Shown piece by piece: positions 29,345 to 42,038 of a stretch of DNA of 64,000 bases. Every line of letters begins with the position of its first letter. Position 1 is the first letter of the stretch. The DNA comes from Ichthyophthirius multifiliis (Eukaryota; Ciliophora; Oligohymenophorea; Hymenostomatida), in assembly GCF_000220395.1 (NCBI RefSeq), contig NW_004086323.1, positions 1 through 64,000 on the forward strand, read 5' to 3'. The notes below the pieces were generated by a model. That model was not told where the DNA came from. It saw only the letters and a list, made by a program, of their open reading frames with translations, and did no database searches. The position numbers and the translations under genes were made by a program.

Positions 29345-31938
29345 ATATATATATATATTTATATATTTATATATTTATATATCTATATCTATTAATTTTT
29401 TTTTTTATATATATGTAATTTTATTTATAATTATTATTTTTTTATATATTTAAATTTAATATTTAAAATCTACTAAAATTTATATACTATTTTTTTTTTT
29501 TATTATTATTAATTTAAATTATAAAATATAATTCATTAAGTTTTTATCTCTTTTCAATTTTTTTTTTATTATTATTTATTTATCTTCATTATTATATTAG
29601 TATTTAAATTATATTAAATAATATTAATACTATTATTTTTTATAAAAATATTTTATTTTATTAATTTTATATTTTTATACCTATTCTGCAATATTATTTT
29701 TTTTAATTTAATTTTAAGTGGTTTATGTTTTTTTATATAAAAAATAACTTTTTTTTGATATACCATTATAACTTTTTATATTAATTTGATTTAAATAATT
29801 TAATAAAAGCAATTATTTAAATTTTAATAATTATCAGAGTTGATTTATTAATTAAACAATAATTTATAAATATTGTATTTATATCCTAATATTTATAAAA
29901 CTCCTATATTTTTATCTCAATATATAACTTTTTAAAATCAGATAAATTAGTTTCTTAAAATTTATTTATAATGCTCTTATATACAAACATATATATATAT
30001 ATATATATAAATAAACTTATATACATTTTATTTTTATAAATATAGAATATTCTAAAAATTCAATTTTTATTTTTTTTAACATTATAATAAAAAAAATATT
30101 ATTTATGATAATTTCAGGGTGAATTAAATGTATTTCGTATAATTAAGCTTATACTTAATTGTGAGTTTAATTTTTTAAAAAAATCTTGACATAATTTTTA
30201 TTTTTATTAAAATATTAAGAAGATTTTTTTAAATAAATTAATTAAAAAATCATTATTATAATATATATATATATATGTTATTTAAAAAAGAAATAAAAAC
30301 TGAAATTTTTAATTTAAATGTATTAATCAAATAATATATATTTCTTTTTACATAATATACTATTATTATATATTTAAATATTTATATTTAATTTATATAT
30401 ATTTATTTTGGTTTTCTTTTATATTTATACATATTTTCAGGATTATTTATATAAAAAATATAATTTAAAAATCATTTAATAAATACAATTAATTTAATAT
30501 TTAATTCTAATTTTTTTTTTTTTTTTTCATATTTATAAAGTATAAAAAAATTGATAATGTTTTCTTTTTAAAATTTTGATTATTTATATATGATGACTAT
30601 GCTAGAATATAATTTTTAATAATAAAACAAATTTATTTATACATATAAAAGCATGTTTTATATATTTTGCATTTCTTTTATATAAGAATATTGATATATT
30701 ATTTATATTTTAAATAAAATTTTTATTACTAATGCTATAAAATTTTACTTATTTTATTTTTTGTAGATTATTCTTGAAATATTTTATAAATATCTATTTT
30801 TATGATAACAAATATATATTTTTTTAAAAAATTTATACATCATATTATATAATTAATATAATATTTTCTATAAAATTCATTTAAGAAATCTTGAATGTAA
30901 TGGGATATATTTTTTTTTAAAAAAAAATCAAAATTTTTAAATATATAAAATAAAATTAAATAGATATTTAAAAAGCTATTTTTAATTGTTAAATGCTAAT
31001 AATCAAAAGAAATATAGTTATTATTTTTTTGAATTCTTTTTAATATTAAGTTTTTTTTCAAATTTATAATGAATTTCTTAATTAAAAAAATACAACAACA
31101 AAAATATAACTAATTTTTAAATAGAAATTAATAGAAATAATAATAAAATAAAAATTTTAAAATATATAAATAAATTAGTTAAAAAAATAATAAAATAAAA
31201 ATTTATGTAATATAAATTATAAATTTTATATATCTAATATAATGTGAAAAAATTTCTTTTTAAATATATATCTATTTATTTATATTATATTTAATAATAA
31301 TTATTATTAAAATATTATTTTTAAATATTAAAAATATAGAGTTAATTCAAATTATAAATGTTATATTAATTTAATATTTATATATGTAAATAAATAATAT
31401 TAATTTTATTAATATTTCAGTTTTTTTAAAATTTTTTTATATGTTTTTCTTTTTTAAATAAATATTATTTATTATTAAAATATAATAATTATTTTGAACA
31501 AACAATTTTAGTAATTAAAAGAAAAAAATTTTAATATTATAACATATATATTAAAAAAAAGATAAGTTTATTATATTTATTTAATGACGAATTTAAATAT
31601 AGTTAAATGTACAAAAAATAATTAAATTTTGTTTAATTATTTAAAAAAAAAAAACATATTTATAATAAAAAATATATAAAAAAATAAAAAATATTTATAT
31701 AAATATATAATTATATATAAAATATATTATATATTTATATTTATATATATATATATATATTATTAAATTTATTTATTTATATATTCATATAATACTTATA
31801 TATATTTTATATTTACGTTTTATTAAAATTTTTTTTATTAATAATACTTAACCGTTTTATCACATAACTTTATTAAATAATTTAAATATTAATATTATAA
31901 TTATTTTTAATTTTAACTAAAATATTAATAAAAAAATA
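27833..31938. other. 4.1-kb gene-poor A/T-rich region
   Basis: The longest stretch without a convincing gene. It holds (AAAT)n at 29308-29342, (TA)n blocks near 28347-28372, 29990-30010 and 31742-31760, and long A or T runs. Short ORFs exist under the TGA-only code (28664-28870 plus; 29586-30082 minus with a possible 41-bp intron; 30527-30880 minus). Their Ile/Lys/Asn/Phe-heavy make-up is what random A/T sequence gives, so I do not annotate them. No tRNA or other structured RNA recognised. Confidence 0.5.
29308..29342. repeat. (AAAT)n microsatellite
   Basis: About eight copies of a 4-bp unit in the gene-poor region. No function evident. Confidence 0.8.
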
Positions 31939-34900
31939 ATGAAATAATTTAAATTTCTATAAACATTATTCTTTATATTATTAGTAGTATTATCTTATTA
32001 ATCTGGACCTGTAGATTTATCTACAGAAGAACCATTATTAACTGCTGTTTATGAACCACCATCTGGAAAATAAGTAATATGTAGTGGAGAGGGTTTTGGG
32101 GTATGGAATATTAATGTTTTACCTGAAAAATAAGCAAAATAAGATTCAAAATGTCATAGTAAATTAGAAAATAATGGAGTAATAAATAAATATTATGAAT
32201 ACAAATTGGTTAATGTTTAAAGAGATTGTGGTAATATAAATGATAATAAAGGAACTCCTACTTAATGCAATTTCTAATTAAGTTTAGCCTTAGGAAATTT
32301 CTTACCAGGTCACTTATTTTAAGTTTTAATTGATGATGCAGTAATTTTCTCTTATGAATACGGATAAAACTACTAATAATTATTTGATTCCGGAAGAATA
32401 TAATTAGAAAGTTGTGATCCTTTAGCTGCTAAAAACATCGACACTTACATGATTCCTCTTGATGAAATTTTCACACCTAAATCTTCCAAATTCACTGTAA
32501 AATTAATTGCTAATTTCAACCCCGAAAACACCTATTGGGGTTTCAGAGATTTCAGAATAGTATGTGGCTATGAAGGTAAATGTTTAGCACCATTAATACT
32601 TTCAGAAGATAGAATTAATTGCTAATGCCCTAACGATACTGAACTTTTGAATGAAGCTACTGATAAAATAAATAAAGAATACTGTGGTTGCAGAGGTAAC
32701 TTTGCAGAGAGAATTAAAGGTGAATATAAATGTTAATGCAGACCAGGTTTCGTTCCTTAAAAAGGTTCAGATAATTAAATATCATCTGGTAAATTTTAAA
32801 GATTAAACTGTTAATGTCCTGATGATTTAGTTTATAATGATAAATTAGATAAATGCGTATGCCCAGATAGAATGCAATTCAATTAAAAAAAAGGAATATG
32901 TGAATGCTAAGGAAATAGTAAGCTCAACGAGAAAAGTGGCTAATGTGAATGTCCTGGGGATTACACTTATTTCAGTTATGAAAATAATACTTGTGTCTGT
33001 GATAATGAATATGTAGAATTGCCCCTTCGTTTAAGACCTAAACCATATAGTTCTTTGATCTGTAGAAAACGTCCTAAGTGTCATAGTAATTGTTTCCAAT
33101 GCTAAATTGATGATGATATTTGTATAAAATGTTAAGATAACTTTATATTGAATATAGAAAATAATACTTGTGAATGCCCTAAACCTTTCTAACTTTAAGG
33201 TGATGATAAATGTATATGTCCTGCACCTTTCAATCTCAATAAGGATGGTTAATGTCTTTGCCCATCTCCTTATACAAAAGTAGATTAATCAACCTGCTCA
33301 TGTCTTGCTCCTTACTAGTCTTTAAATGGTTAATGTGTTTGTGCTTCACCATACGTGTAAAATGGAGATAAATGTGAATGCCCTGCTCCATTTATTGTTA
33401 GTGGAGGATAATGTATATGTCCTGCACCTTTCAATCTTAATAACGATGGTTAATGTCTTTGCCCATCTCCTTATACAAGAGTAGATTAATCAACATGCTC
33501 ATGTCTTGCTCCTTACTAGTCTTTAAATGGTTAATGTGTTTGTGCTTCACCATTTGTATAAAATGGAGATAAGTGCGAATGTCCTGCTCCATTTATTGTT
33601 ATTGGAGGATAATGTATTTGTCCTGCACCTTTCAAACTTAATAACGATGGTTAATGTCTTTGCCCTTCTCCTTATACAAGAGTAAATTAAAGGACTTGCT
33701 CATGTCTTGCTCCTTACTAGTCTTTAAATGGTTAATGTGTTTGTGCTTCACCATTTGTATAAAATGGAGATAAGTGCGAATGTTCTTAAAATTACACTGC
33801 CAATAAGCTTACTTGTGAGTGTAATTCTCCTTACTTCTTATTTAATGGTTAATGTATTCCTGAAGGTTCCTAATAAGATTGTAATGGAGTTACAGGTGGT
33901 GCTGTGTCAGGAAAAGACGATATTACTGGATAAACAATTTGTGTTTGTATTGATCCTGAATATACAGCTGTATATTAAAAAGATCCTCTTACTGGTTTAA
34001 TTTTATAACCTAAATATTTACTAAGTTGTAATCCATCTAATGTTGATCCTATTATATGCCCTCCTGGATAAATATGGCATCCAATTTAAAAATCATGTGT
34101 TCCAAGTAAATGTCATCCTTCATGCCACTGTGAATACTCAGATGGAAAATGTGAAAGTTGTGCTATCTGCAGAAGGTGCAGGGAACCTAATATGGCGATT
34201 ATGGTTGAAAACGACTATTGTGTATGTAATTCTCCTTAATATCGTAAGAAGAAAGGATTTCCTTGGTAATGTGAACCTGTTGAAGATTTCAAAGTTGTTC
34301 CTAAATGTGACTGGTAATTATTCAACTAAATCGTAAATATGGTAGTAGTATCAAACTGTAGTTTCACAGTTAATTCTGATACTTAAGCTACCTCTGTAGA
34401 AAATTTAATTAATTACGAATGGAGATAAATCTCTAATGTAGACCTTGAACCATAATGTAAGGAATAATTATAAACAGAATTATAAATTTCAAGCTCTTGT
34501 AATGGAGACTATGTTAAATTAGATAAATATACATAATATGTAACCAATGTATCCAAAATTTAAACAAAATTAAAAATTCCTCTTATTGAGATTTATTAAT
34601 TAACCTCAATCTAATCAGTTGAAGAAAGAAATATTTACTAAAGATTATGTATGGCCATTTAATTCTCTAACTCATCAGCAGTTATTAGATTGCATAAATT
34701 CGAAATGAGAATCTTCACCAATAGAGATCAATATGAAGTATTTGTATTAGATGTAAGCAAATAAATTACTGAAGGTTGTGATAAAGGATAATAATGTATT
34801 GTTGTTGCTGACTTAGATACTAAAGGTTCTATATGTAAAACTAACGCTTGTGACACTTTCTATGATCCAAATGTTCGTCCTAGTTACATTGTTGGATAAC

Positions 34901-35295
34901 ACATGTTTGTAAGAATTGAATTTGTAGACAATACTTATAAAAAATTCTTAAGTGTTGTCGGTGTTAAATTCTCTGATGATAGAGGTATCTACACTTATTA
35001 AGCCGGAATATAATATTCAACTATTAGATAGTTACCAGGTATTGTTGATGTTGATATTTTATTATTCTAACCCTAAGTAAATGCCTATATTGAAGTTAGC
35101 ATGAAAATTTCTTTATAAAAAGATTCTGGAACAGCTTTAAGAAATTTAGAAACTTCAAGTGATAAAATTGTTAAAATTTTAAGAGCAAATATTAATTAGG
35201 CTTAACTTACTGACAATTCTGAATCTGATAAATAATCTGCTTTTGGAGTTAAATTGTTTTACGGATTTTTAGCTTTATTAGCTTTATTAATTTGA
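31939..35295 (+). CDS. Secreted, Cys-rich repeat protein, probably GPI-anchored (1118 aa)
   Basis: One continuous frame of exactly 1119 codons from ATG 31939 to TGA 35293-35295, with no introns. The N-terminus is a signal peptide (basic start, then FFILLVVLSYQ). The C-terminus ends in a short hydrophobic stretch (LFYGFLALLALLI) directly before the stop, as in GPI-anchor signals. Residues ~25-230 form a less Cys-rich N-terminal domain. Residues ~230-740 contain dozens of closely spaced Cys in C-x-C-P-x-P-[FY] units of EGF-like appearance. Residues ~420-615 are three near-identical 67-residue copies. The final ~350 residues are a Cys-poor extracellular domain. It is likely a cell-surface or mucocyst protein. 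It differs from the CxxC-spaced immobilisation antigens of Ichthyophthirius, so I do not call it one. Confidence 0.85.
33211..33785 (+). repeat. Three 201-bp in-frame tandem repeats
   Basis: Near-identical units begin at about 33211, 33412 and 33613, exactly 201 bp (67 codons) apart. Each codes a Cys-rich block starting CICPAPF. Only a few substitutions separate the copies, which points to recent duplication or gene conversion. Confidence 0.9.
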
Positions 35296-36306
35296 ATTTG
35301 AAATATAAATAAAAAAAACAAAAAATTATATTTTTTATATTAGTATTTTTATTACAATAATAATTTTAAGTTTAATAATTACTTCTTATAAAAACATTAT
35401 GATTATACAAATAATTAATATATTATCATTAATTTTAATAAATATTAAAAAGAAAATCAAAAATTATAAAAATAAATGAAGCATCAATAATTATTATGAT
35501 AATTTTTTTTATATTAAGTATTTTATATATATTTTATAATATTTATATATAGATTATATCACACTTATTAAATATTTTTATTATTATAGCCACTTTTTAT
35601 TAATTCTAAAATCTTAAATTGAATTATTTATTTTTAAATATAAAATATATAATTGAAATTTTATTTAGTTATAATTAATTATGAAAAAAAAAAAGATCCA
35701 AATATTATCAAAACAAATTTATTATATAAAATATTAAATATATTATATAATTAAATATAAATAATTTTAAATTATACATTAAATATTTATTATTTTTTTA
35801 AGTTATAAAAATTTATCAACTATTTTTTACTTTATTTATTTAATAAAATAAATATTAATTTTCAAATAAAAATAAAAATGAATTCTTTAAATTTTTTTAT
35901 TAATTAAAAACTTTAAAATGTTTTTATGAAAAATTTTAATTAAAAATAAGATTATAATTATAAATAATTTACAAATAATAAAATATAATAAATTTATATA
36001 TTATATTAAATAATTATATATATTGTACTTTATAATTAAATTATTTTTTATAAATAAATAATAGCATAAATCTTTTTAATTTTTTTAACCTTATTATTAT
36101 GTATATCTATAATATATAATTATTTACCGGTTAAATCTTTTATTAATAACCTTAAGAATTTATCAGTATTAATCAACTAGAAACAATAAAAAAAAGAAGA
36201 ATTATAATAAAAAATAATATTTTAATAAAAATAATCTACACAAAAAAATTAAAAAAAAAAATCAAAAAACAAAATAATTTAAAAAAAAAACTAAAAAAAA
36301 TATAAA
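35296..36306. other. A/T-rich intergenic DNA, 1 kb
   Basis: Low-complexity spacer between two plus-strand genes. No gene or RNA recognised. Confidence 0.5.
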
Positions 36307-37161
36307 ATGGACGGTTAATTAATAAAAAACTTATAAATAACAAAAGTACTCGGTCAAGGTTAGACTTGTATAGTAAAACTGGCTTAAAATAAATAAACTT
36401 AATAAAATTACGCAATAAAAATATATCATAAATTAACTAATAATGTTGAAAAAAGCTAAGAAATTTTCGCTTTAAAAACACTCTAAAATAAAAATCCTCA
36501 TATTATTAACTTATTAGATTTTGATGAAAAATCTATTCTTTTAGAATATATGTAATTTGGTGAACTTTTCGATTTTGTTAGTAAATAAAGATTTCCAGAA
36601 AAATATGCTAAATTTTTCTTTTTCAAAATTGCTTCTACTTTGAAATTTATTCATGATAATAATTTTGTACACAGGGATATTAAACTCGAAAACATACTCT
36701 TTGATTAAAACTTAGATTTAAAAATTGCTGATTTTGGATTTTCCGCAAAAATTAAAGACACTGATGCAAAGTTTGATAAATATATGGGCACCTAAGGGTA
36801 TATGGCACCCGAAATAGAAAAGAAAACTCCCTATTAAGGTCAAAAAGTAGATATATTTGCTTCAGGAGTACTTCTTTTTTGCATAGTTGTAGGCATTCCT
36901 CCATTTTTCAAGGCCACAGAAAATGATCCTTACTATAAGTTTTTTTACTAAAAAAAAATAAGTGAATATTGGGATATGATTTAATAAAAATATAAAATAT
37001 AAGTCAGTGAAGATTTCAAGAATTTATTCAATAAAATGGTTTGTGTTGATCCTGAAAATAGGATTTCGATAGAAAATATATTAGAACATGAATGGTTTGA
37101 AAACCAAGCTTTTTGTGAAGAAAATGAGGCTAAAATTTTCCTAAAAAGCCTAATTTTTTGA
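36307..37161 (+). CDS. Serine/threonine protein kinase (284 aa, kinase domain only)
   Basis: Intronless frame of exactly 285 codons including TGA 37159-37161. All kinase landmarks are present: a glycine loop LGQGQTCIVKLA near residue 16, beta-3 Lys in YAIKIYHK, VHRDIKLENILF, IADFGFSAK, GTQGYMAPEI and VDIFASGVLLF. Helix I holds DPENRISIENILEHEWF. The layout resembles the CAMK/AMPK-like soluble kinases that are expanded in ciliates. There is no regulatory domain and no membrane segment. The substrate is unknown. It lies 184 bp upstream of the SPRTN gene on the same strand. Confidence 0.92.
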
Positions 37162-37281
37162 AAAAAAAAACAATTTAATTATTTAATAAAATTAAAATTA
37201 TGTATAAAAAAATTATGTATATAAAAATAATATATATATTAATTTATTTTCTTATTAAAAATTTTTAAATTTTAATAAAAA

Positions 37282-37317
<36 letters not shown>

Positions 37318-37345
37318 TTATATATTTAGTTTTTTTTAAAAAAAA

Positions 37346-39003
37346 ATGGATAATTAAGAAGAGTTTTTTTATTCAAAAAACAATTTATAAATACCAAATG
37401 TATATACACTATTTAGCTATTATGATGAGTTTTTTTTCTAAAAAACACTACAGTTTTGCGAATTAAAATGGAGTAAAAGGATGACTTTATGTGCTGGAAC
37501 TTGCAAAAAGGAATATGGAGATACATGTACGATAACTTTAAGTGAATCTCTTTTATAATTTAGGAATTCTAATGAAATAAAGGAAACTCTTCTGCATGAA
37601 ATGATACATGCTTACCTTTTTATTACAAATCCTAAAAGCTGTTTGACAGAAGGAGGTCATGGTAAAGCATTTTAAGATATTATGCACTCTGTAAATAATA
37701 TTACTGGACTAAATGTAACTGTTTATCATAGTTTTCATGATGAAGTGGAATTATATAGGCAACATGTGTGGAAATGTAATGGGATTTGTGCTTAAAAACC
37801 CCCTTTTTATGGAATATGTAAAAGAGCGGTTAATCGTCCGCCGTAAAAAGCTGATCCTTGGTTTTAAGAACACTAAAAAAACTGTGGAGGAGAATTTTTA
37901 AAAATAGGAAGTCCAGGGAAAAAAGATGAGAAAAAAAAGGTGAAAAAAAAAGATATAGAAAATACAAAAAAAATCAATGAGTTTTTTCCAAAAAATAAAA
38001 TTAAAAAAAGGCGGATTTGTAAAAAAATTAAAAAAAAAGTTCTCAAGATATTTTAACATAAGAAAATTAAAATATTTTTTAGTAAAAAAATAAAGAGCTT
38101 TTTGATAAAAATTATGATTTTTTTAATAAAAATAAAGATTTATAAAATTAAAATAAAGAATATTTAACTTAGAATAATTTTATTATAAATTAAAATGATT
38201 AAAATATAGGTGAAAACAAAGGCTTTTAGAACTAAAACAGCGAAATTAATAATTAAAATAAAGAAATTTTAGAGTAAAATAATAGCTTTTTAGATAAAAA
38301 TAAGAAAATTATTTGGGAAAAAAATAATAATAGTAATAATAAAAAAAATATTGAAATAATAAAAAGCATTTTAGAAAAATAATATAAAAATACGTTAAAT
38401 GATGATAATTTGAATGAAAAAGAAAAATATAAAAATAAAAATATTGAAAATAAAGATAAAACACTATAATAAAATTAAGAAAAAAATTATATAAATAATT
38501 TAAATGATAATATATTAAATAATGAAAAAATAAGATTTTAATAAAATGAAAATACTAACATATTTAATAGTAAAGTAAATATAAAAATAATTTGTAATAA
38601 AAAATAAATAAATATAATAAGAAAAAATGAAAATGAAGATATATTTTAAAGTGAAGATAGCATATTTTTTATATAAAAACATATTAAAAATCTATTTAGT
38701 ATTTAAGATGAAATAAGATATATATTTTAATAAGGATAAAATGAAGATGTAAAATTATAAGGTATAAAAAATATAAAAAAATATATATATATATATATTT
38801 ATATAAATATATATATTTATATTTATTTTAATATTTATATATATTTAATTTTTTAATTTTTTATTTATTATAAAAAAGATTTTTAAAATATTAAAATAAA
38901 AAATTTTAATAAAAAATTTTCATTTTTATTTGATTTTGGAAATATTAAAATTGAATGTAATGAAATCTAAAGAAACATAAATAATAAAAATTTTAATATT
39001 TGA
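37346..39003 (+). CDS. SPRTN: SprT-like zinc metalloprotease of the Spartan (SPRTN) family, with Asn-rich tail
   Basis: Spartan proteases degrade DNA-protein crosslinks. The N-terminal ~170 residues form a SprT domain: LFSYYDELFF, LCAGTC, the zinc-site helix ETLLHEMIHAYLF (His84, Glu85, His88) and EGGHGKAFQ with the third His (~105). A zinc-ribbon region follows (VWKCNGIC and HQKNCGG). The remaining ~330 residues are Asn/Lys/Gln-rich. One 117-bp A/T intron (38762-38878) precedes the last exon, which ends at TGA 39001-39003. The frame changes once between about 37980 and 38040, where A-runs of 7 and 9 sit side by side (38021-38038). The exons total one base short of whole codons, consistent with a dropped A. 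No PIP or ubiquitin-binding motif was identified. Confidence 0.88.
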
Positions 39004-40189
39004 TATAATTTTAATTTAATTTTATTTTTTATAAATTATATTACTACTTTATTATATTTTTTTTTTTTTATTTTATATTTTTTTTTTTAAATTATAATTA
39101 TTATAATTTATTTTTACATTAATTTAATTTTATAACTTTACTATATATTTTTAAAAAATCAAAGAAATCTTTTTTTATTTAAATAATATTTTAAATTTAT
39201 TATAATAATGTTTTATATTTTTTATTATATATTAATAATAATTAGAATTAGAATTTTTTTTTATAATTAAATTAATTTTTAATGTTTGTGTAAATAATAA
39301 ATTTGTAAAATATTATTTCTAAATTATAATTAGTTAAAATCAAAATAATTTGCAATTTTAAGTAAAGTTGAACTATATTAATAGTTAATAAATATCGTTA
39401 AAGTAATTAATTTAACTTCTATTTAATATTCAATTATATATTATTAAATTTATACGTTTTTGATGTATATTAAGTTTTAGACTTTTAGATAAATAAAAAG
39501 TATTTAATTTACAGTTGATTTTTAGAAATATATAGGAAACTATATATATATAATTATAGAATAATATATTTAATTATATTATTTATTATAGCTTTTAATA
39601 TTAATATATTTATTAATTAATATAAAATATAAATTATATTTGTGTTTTTTAAACTTTTTCAATAATACTTTTGTGAAAAAGTTTTAATTTATATATTTAA
39701 AAATATATTAATTTTATTGATTAAAAACAATATAAAAACATTTACAAAAGAATTAAAGTTTAATATGTATATGTAAACTTAAAACAATAAAATATAATAA
39801 TAAAAGAATATGATATTCAACAAATAAGTATATTAGAAAAATTTAATACTCAAATTTTTAAAAGTCTATATTATCATTATAATTAATTTTGTTTCTTAAA
39901 ATTAAACAATCAAATCGAAATAAAAAGTAAACTTTAAGGATTATAAGAACTTAATAAAAGACTTTTATAAATTAATAATCATTATCTAGCTAAATTTATT
40001 AGATTAACTATGAATAAGTATTTATTTATAATTTATACTATATAACTAATGAATTAAGACAATAATTTATAAAAATAATGGAATATATAACTATTTATTT
40101 TGTAAAATTACTAAAAGAAATTTCCTGTATATGTATTAATTTGAAAGCCATTATTAATGATGGAAAAATAGTCAATATTATTGAGCAAA
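39004..40189. other. A/T-rich intergenic DNA
   Basis: Low-complexity sequence. From about 40000 onward it may contain further, more decayed pieces of the leishmanolysin relic described next, but I cannot align them with confidence. Confidence 0.45.
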
Positions 40190-40620
40190 TTCTTGTTTTC
40201 ATTAAGTTTAATTTTTTTAAGGAAAACCTTAATATGACTTACATTTAATGCCCTGATAACTTGAGAAAAATATTGTAGATTTATTTACTCCTGAATACCT
40301 TAATTATTCTTCTTAAAATGGTATTTTAGGATATAATGGACAGGAGGACATGATTGAAATTTCTAAATTTTAAATTGTCTTTCTTTTATTTTAATAGACA
40401 ATCCGAAATAATGTATTTAATAATGTCCTTAAGGAAAATTATCTATAATGGATTTTATTAAGAAAACTAAAAAAGACGATTTCTTTAATATTGTTATTCA
40501 TAATTTTCATGTTCCTTCAAAAAGCGACTGTTTAGAATATAGTTTTATCGACATATCTAGAATAAAGAAGTTTTTGAAATAATATAGTTATGGATTTTAA
40601 TTAGTTAGAGAACATAAAAT
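40190..40620 (+). pseudogene. Decayed fragment of a leishmanolysin-like gene
   Basis: This stretch resembles the intact gene at 42039-45025. The segment 40235-40345 matches the part of that gene near 43480-43595 (coding the region around CPNNLREFC). The segment 40410-40540 matches 43675-43850, including ATG-CATTTAATAATGTCC-type and CCTTCAAA-type blocks in the same order. Several Cys codons are altered and the frame is not maintained, so it cannot make the protein. It is a dead paralogue about 3.3 kb upstream of the living copy. The limits are approximate. Confidence 0.7.
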
Positions 40621-41114
40621 AAATCAGAAAACTAAGGATAGATTTTACGTAATATGAATAGAGGGAAAATTTACTTTATATAAAAAATAATAATTAATAA
40701 ATTTAATTAATAGAAATAGTGTTTCCGGTAATGATTTTCCTTATTAAGTGTATTTTATACTATTATATATAATTATTAATTTAATCTTTTATTTAATTAA
40801 AGATTTTTTTATTTAATTAAAATATAAAAAATTTTATTAAAATATATTGAATCTGTTTTTATTTTTAATTTTTTTAAATTTGTGAAAGGAAAGACTATAT
40901 AAAGATTTAACTATAAAATAAAACCTAAAATAATAATTAAATGTTATTTGTTTTTTATAAATATAAATTTATATAAAATTCAAACATATATTTATTTATT
41001 TATAAACATATTAATTATACTAAAATAAATATAAAATTAATATATTTTCTAATTTTATATAATTTTTTTTAAAAAAAATTAGTTTTTAATAATAATTTTT
41101 TATATTTTTATATT

Positions 41115-41123
41115 AAAAAAAAA
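41115..41123 (-). terminator. RNA polymerase III oligo-T terminator of 5S rRNA
   Basis: A nine-A run on the plus strand, i.e. T9 on the transcribed minus strand, lies about ten bases past the 3' end of the 5S rRNA gene. This is the expected simple Pol III stop. T-runs are frequent in this genome, so position rather than uniqueness supports the call. Confidence 0.6.
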
Positions 41124-41132
41124 GCATATTTA

Positions 41133-41252
41133 GGGCTGTCGACACTCGGACTTCCCAAGCGGTCCCCCACCTTAGTACTAACCGAGCCTTAAGGCGCTTA
41201 ACTTCGGAGTTCGAATGGGATCCGGTGTGTTCACCTTAGTATGGCCGACAAC
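41133..41252 (-). rRNA. 5S ribosomal RNA
   Basis: A conspicuous G+C-rich island of about 120 bp in A/T desert. Read on the minus strand it begins GTTGTCGGCCATACTAAGG and ends near GTGTCGACAGCCC. The two ends pair as helix I. The middle carries the conserved GGATCCCATTCGAACTCCG block and the AAGTTAAGC and TTAGTACTAAGG elements (internal control region and helices IV/V), as in ciliate 5S rRNA. It is the RNA of the large ribosomal subunit made by Pol III. It stands alone here rather than in a tandem array, between the leishmanolysin relic and the intact gene and antisense to both. The 3' end is uncertain by one to three bases. Confidence 0.96.
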
Positions 41253-42038
41253 AAAAGAATAACCTTTTAATTGTTATTTAGACATAAATAATTTTTTTAT
41301 TTATAAAAAAGAAACATTTTAAATAAATATTAATGATTATAATAATAATCAATATTAAAATATTAAACACATTTTTTTTATTTATTTAATCTAAGAAAAA
41401 TAGAATGTCATTATTATTATAATTAAAAAAAGTATTTTATGAGTTAACATTATCTTTAAAATAATATTTTCTTTTTTTTTTGTAAGTATGATTTTAGATT
41501 TTATTTTTATATTTTTAAGAGAATTTCTAAAAGTATTTATTTAATAATTTATTATTATAATTTTGGTTTCATAATAAAATAAATAATTCTTTTATATAAT
41601 TAATTTAAAATCCAAAAAATTAATTAAATTTTTATTAAATAAAAAATCAATATTTATTTTATTATTACTTAAATGAAAAATCAATATTTTTTTAATTATA
41701 TAAATATAACCTAAATATAAAAAATTATTTTTTTATATAAAGTTAATATATTATAATATATTATAATTTTTTATAATATCTCAAATATATTTATAACTTC
41801 TATATTTTATATTTTTTTATAAATAAATAAATGTATAAAATTTATAAATTAAAATCATATATAAAAAATGGTAATAAATATAAATTTATTTAAAAAATAA
41901 TTTTTTTATTTGTACTTAAGTATATAAATATATAAATTTGTATTATTAAATAAATTATCATATATAATAATTTATTTTAGATAAATAGGTTAAATAAAAA
42001 TAAATATAATAATATTTTAATACATATTATAAAATATA
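41253..42038. other. A/T-rich intergenic DNA
   Basis: Upstream region of the leishmanolysin-like gene and 5' flank of the 5S gene. No motif recognised. Confidence 0.5.

Noticed and set aside
29586..30082. Possible two-exon minus-strand gene of about 151 aa
   Set aside because: A 41-bp intron gives whole codons, but the product is Ile/Lys/Gln/Asn-heavy as in random A/T sequence and the intron was chosen to fit.
30140..30165. Inverted repeat AATTAAG...CTTAATT as a transcription terminator or RNA hairpin
   Set aside because: A/T-only short stems are frequent in such sequence; there is no neighbouring gene end to support a role.
30527..30880. 117-codon minus-strand ORF
   Set aside because: The length is within chance expectation for this composition, and the residues are dominated by Ile, Lys, Asn and Phe.
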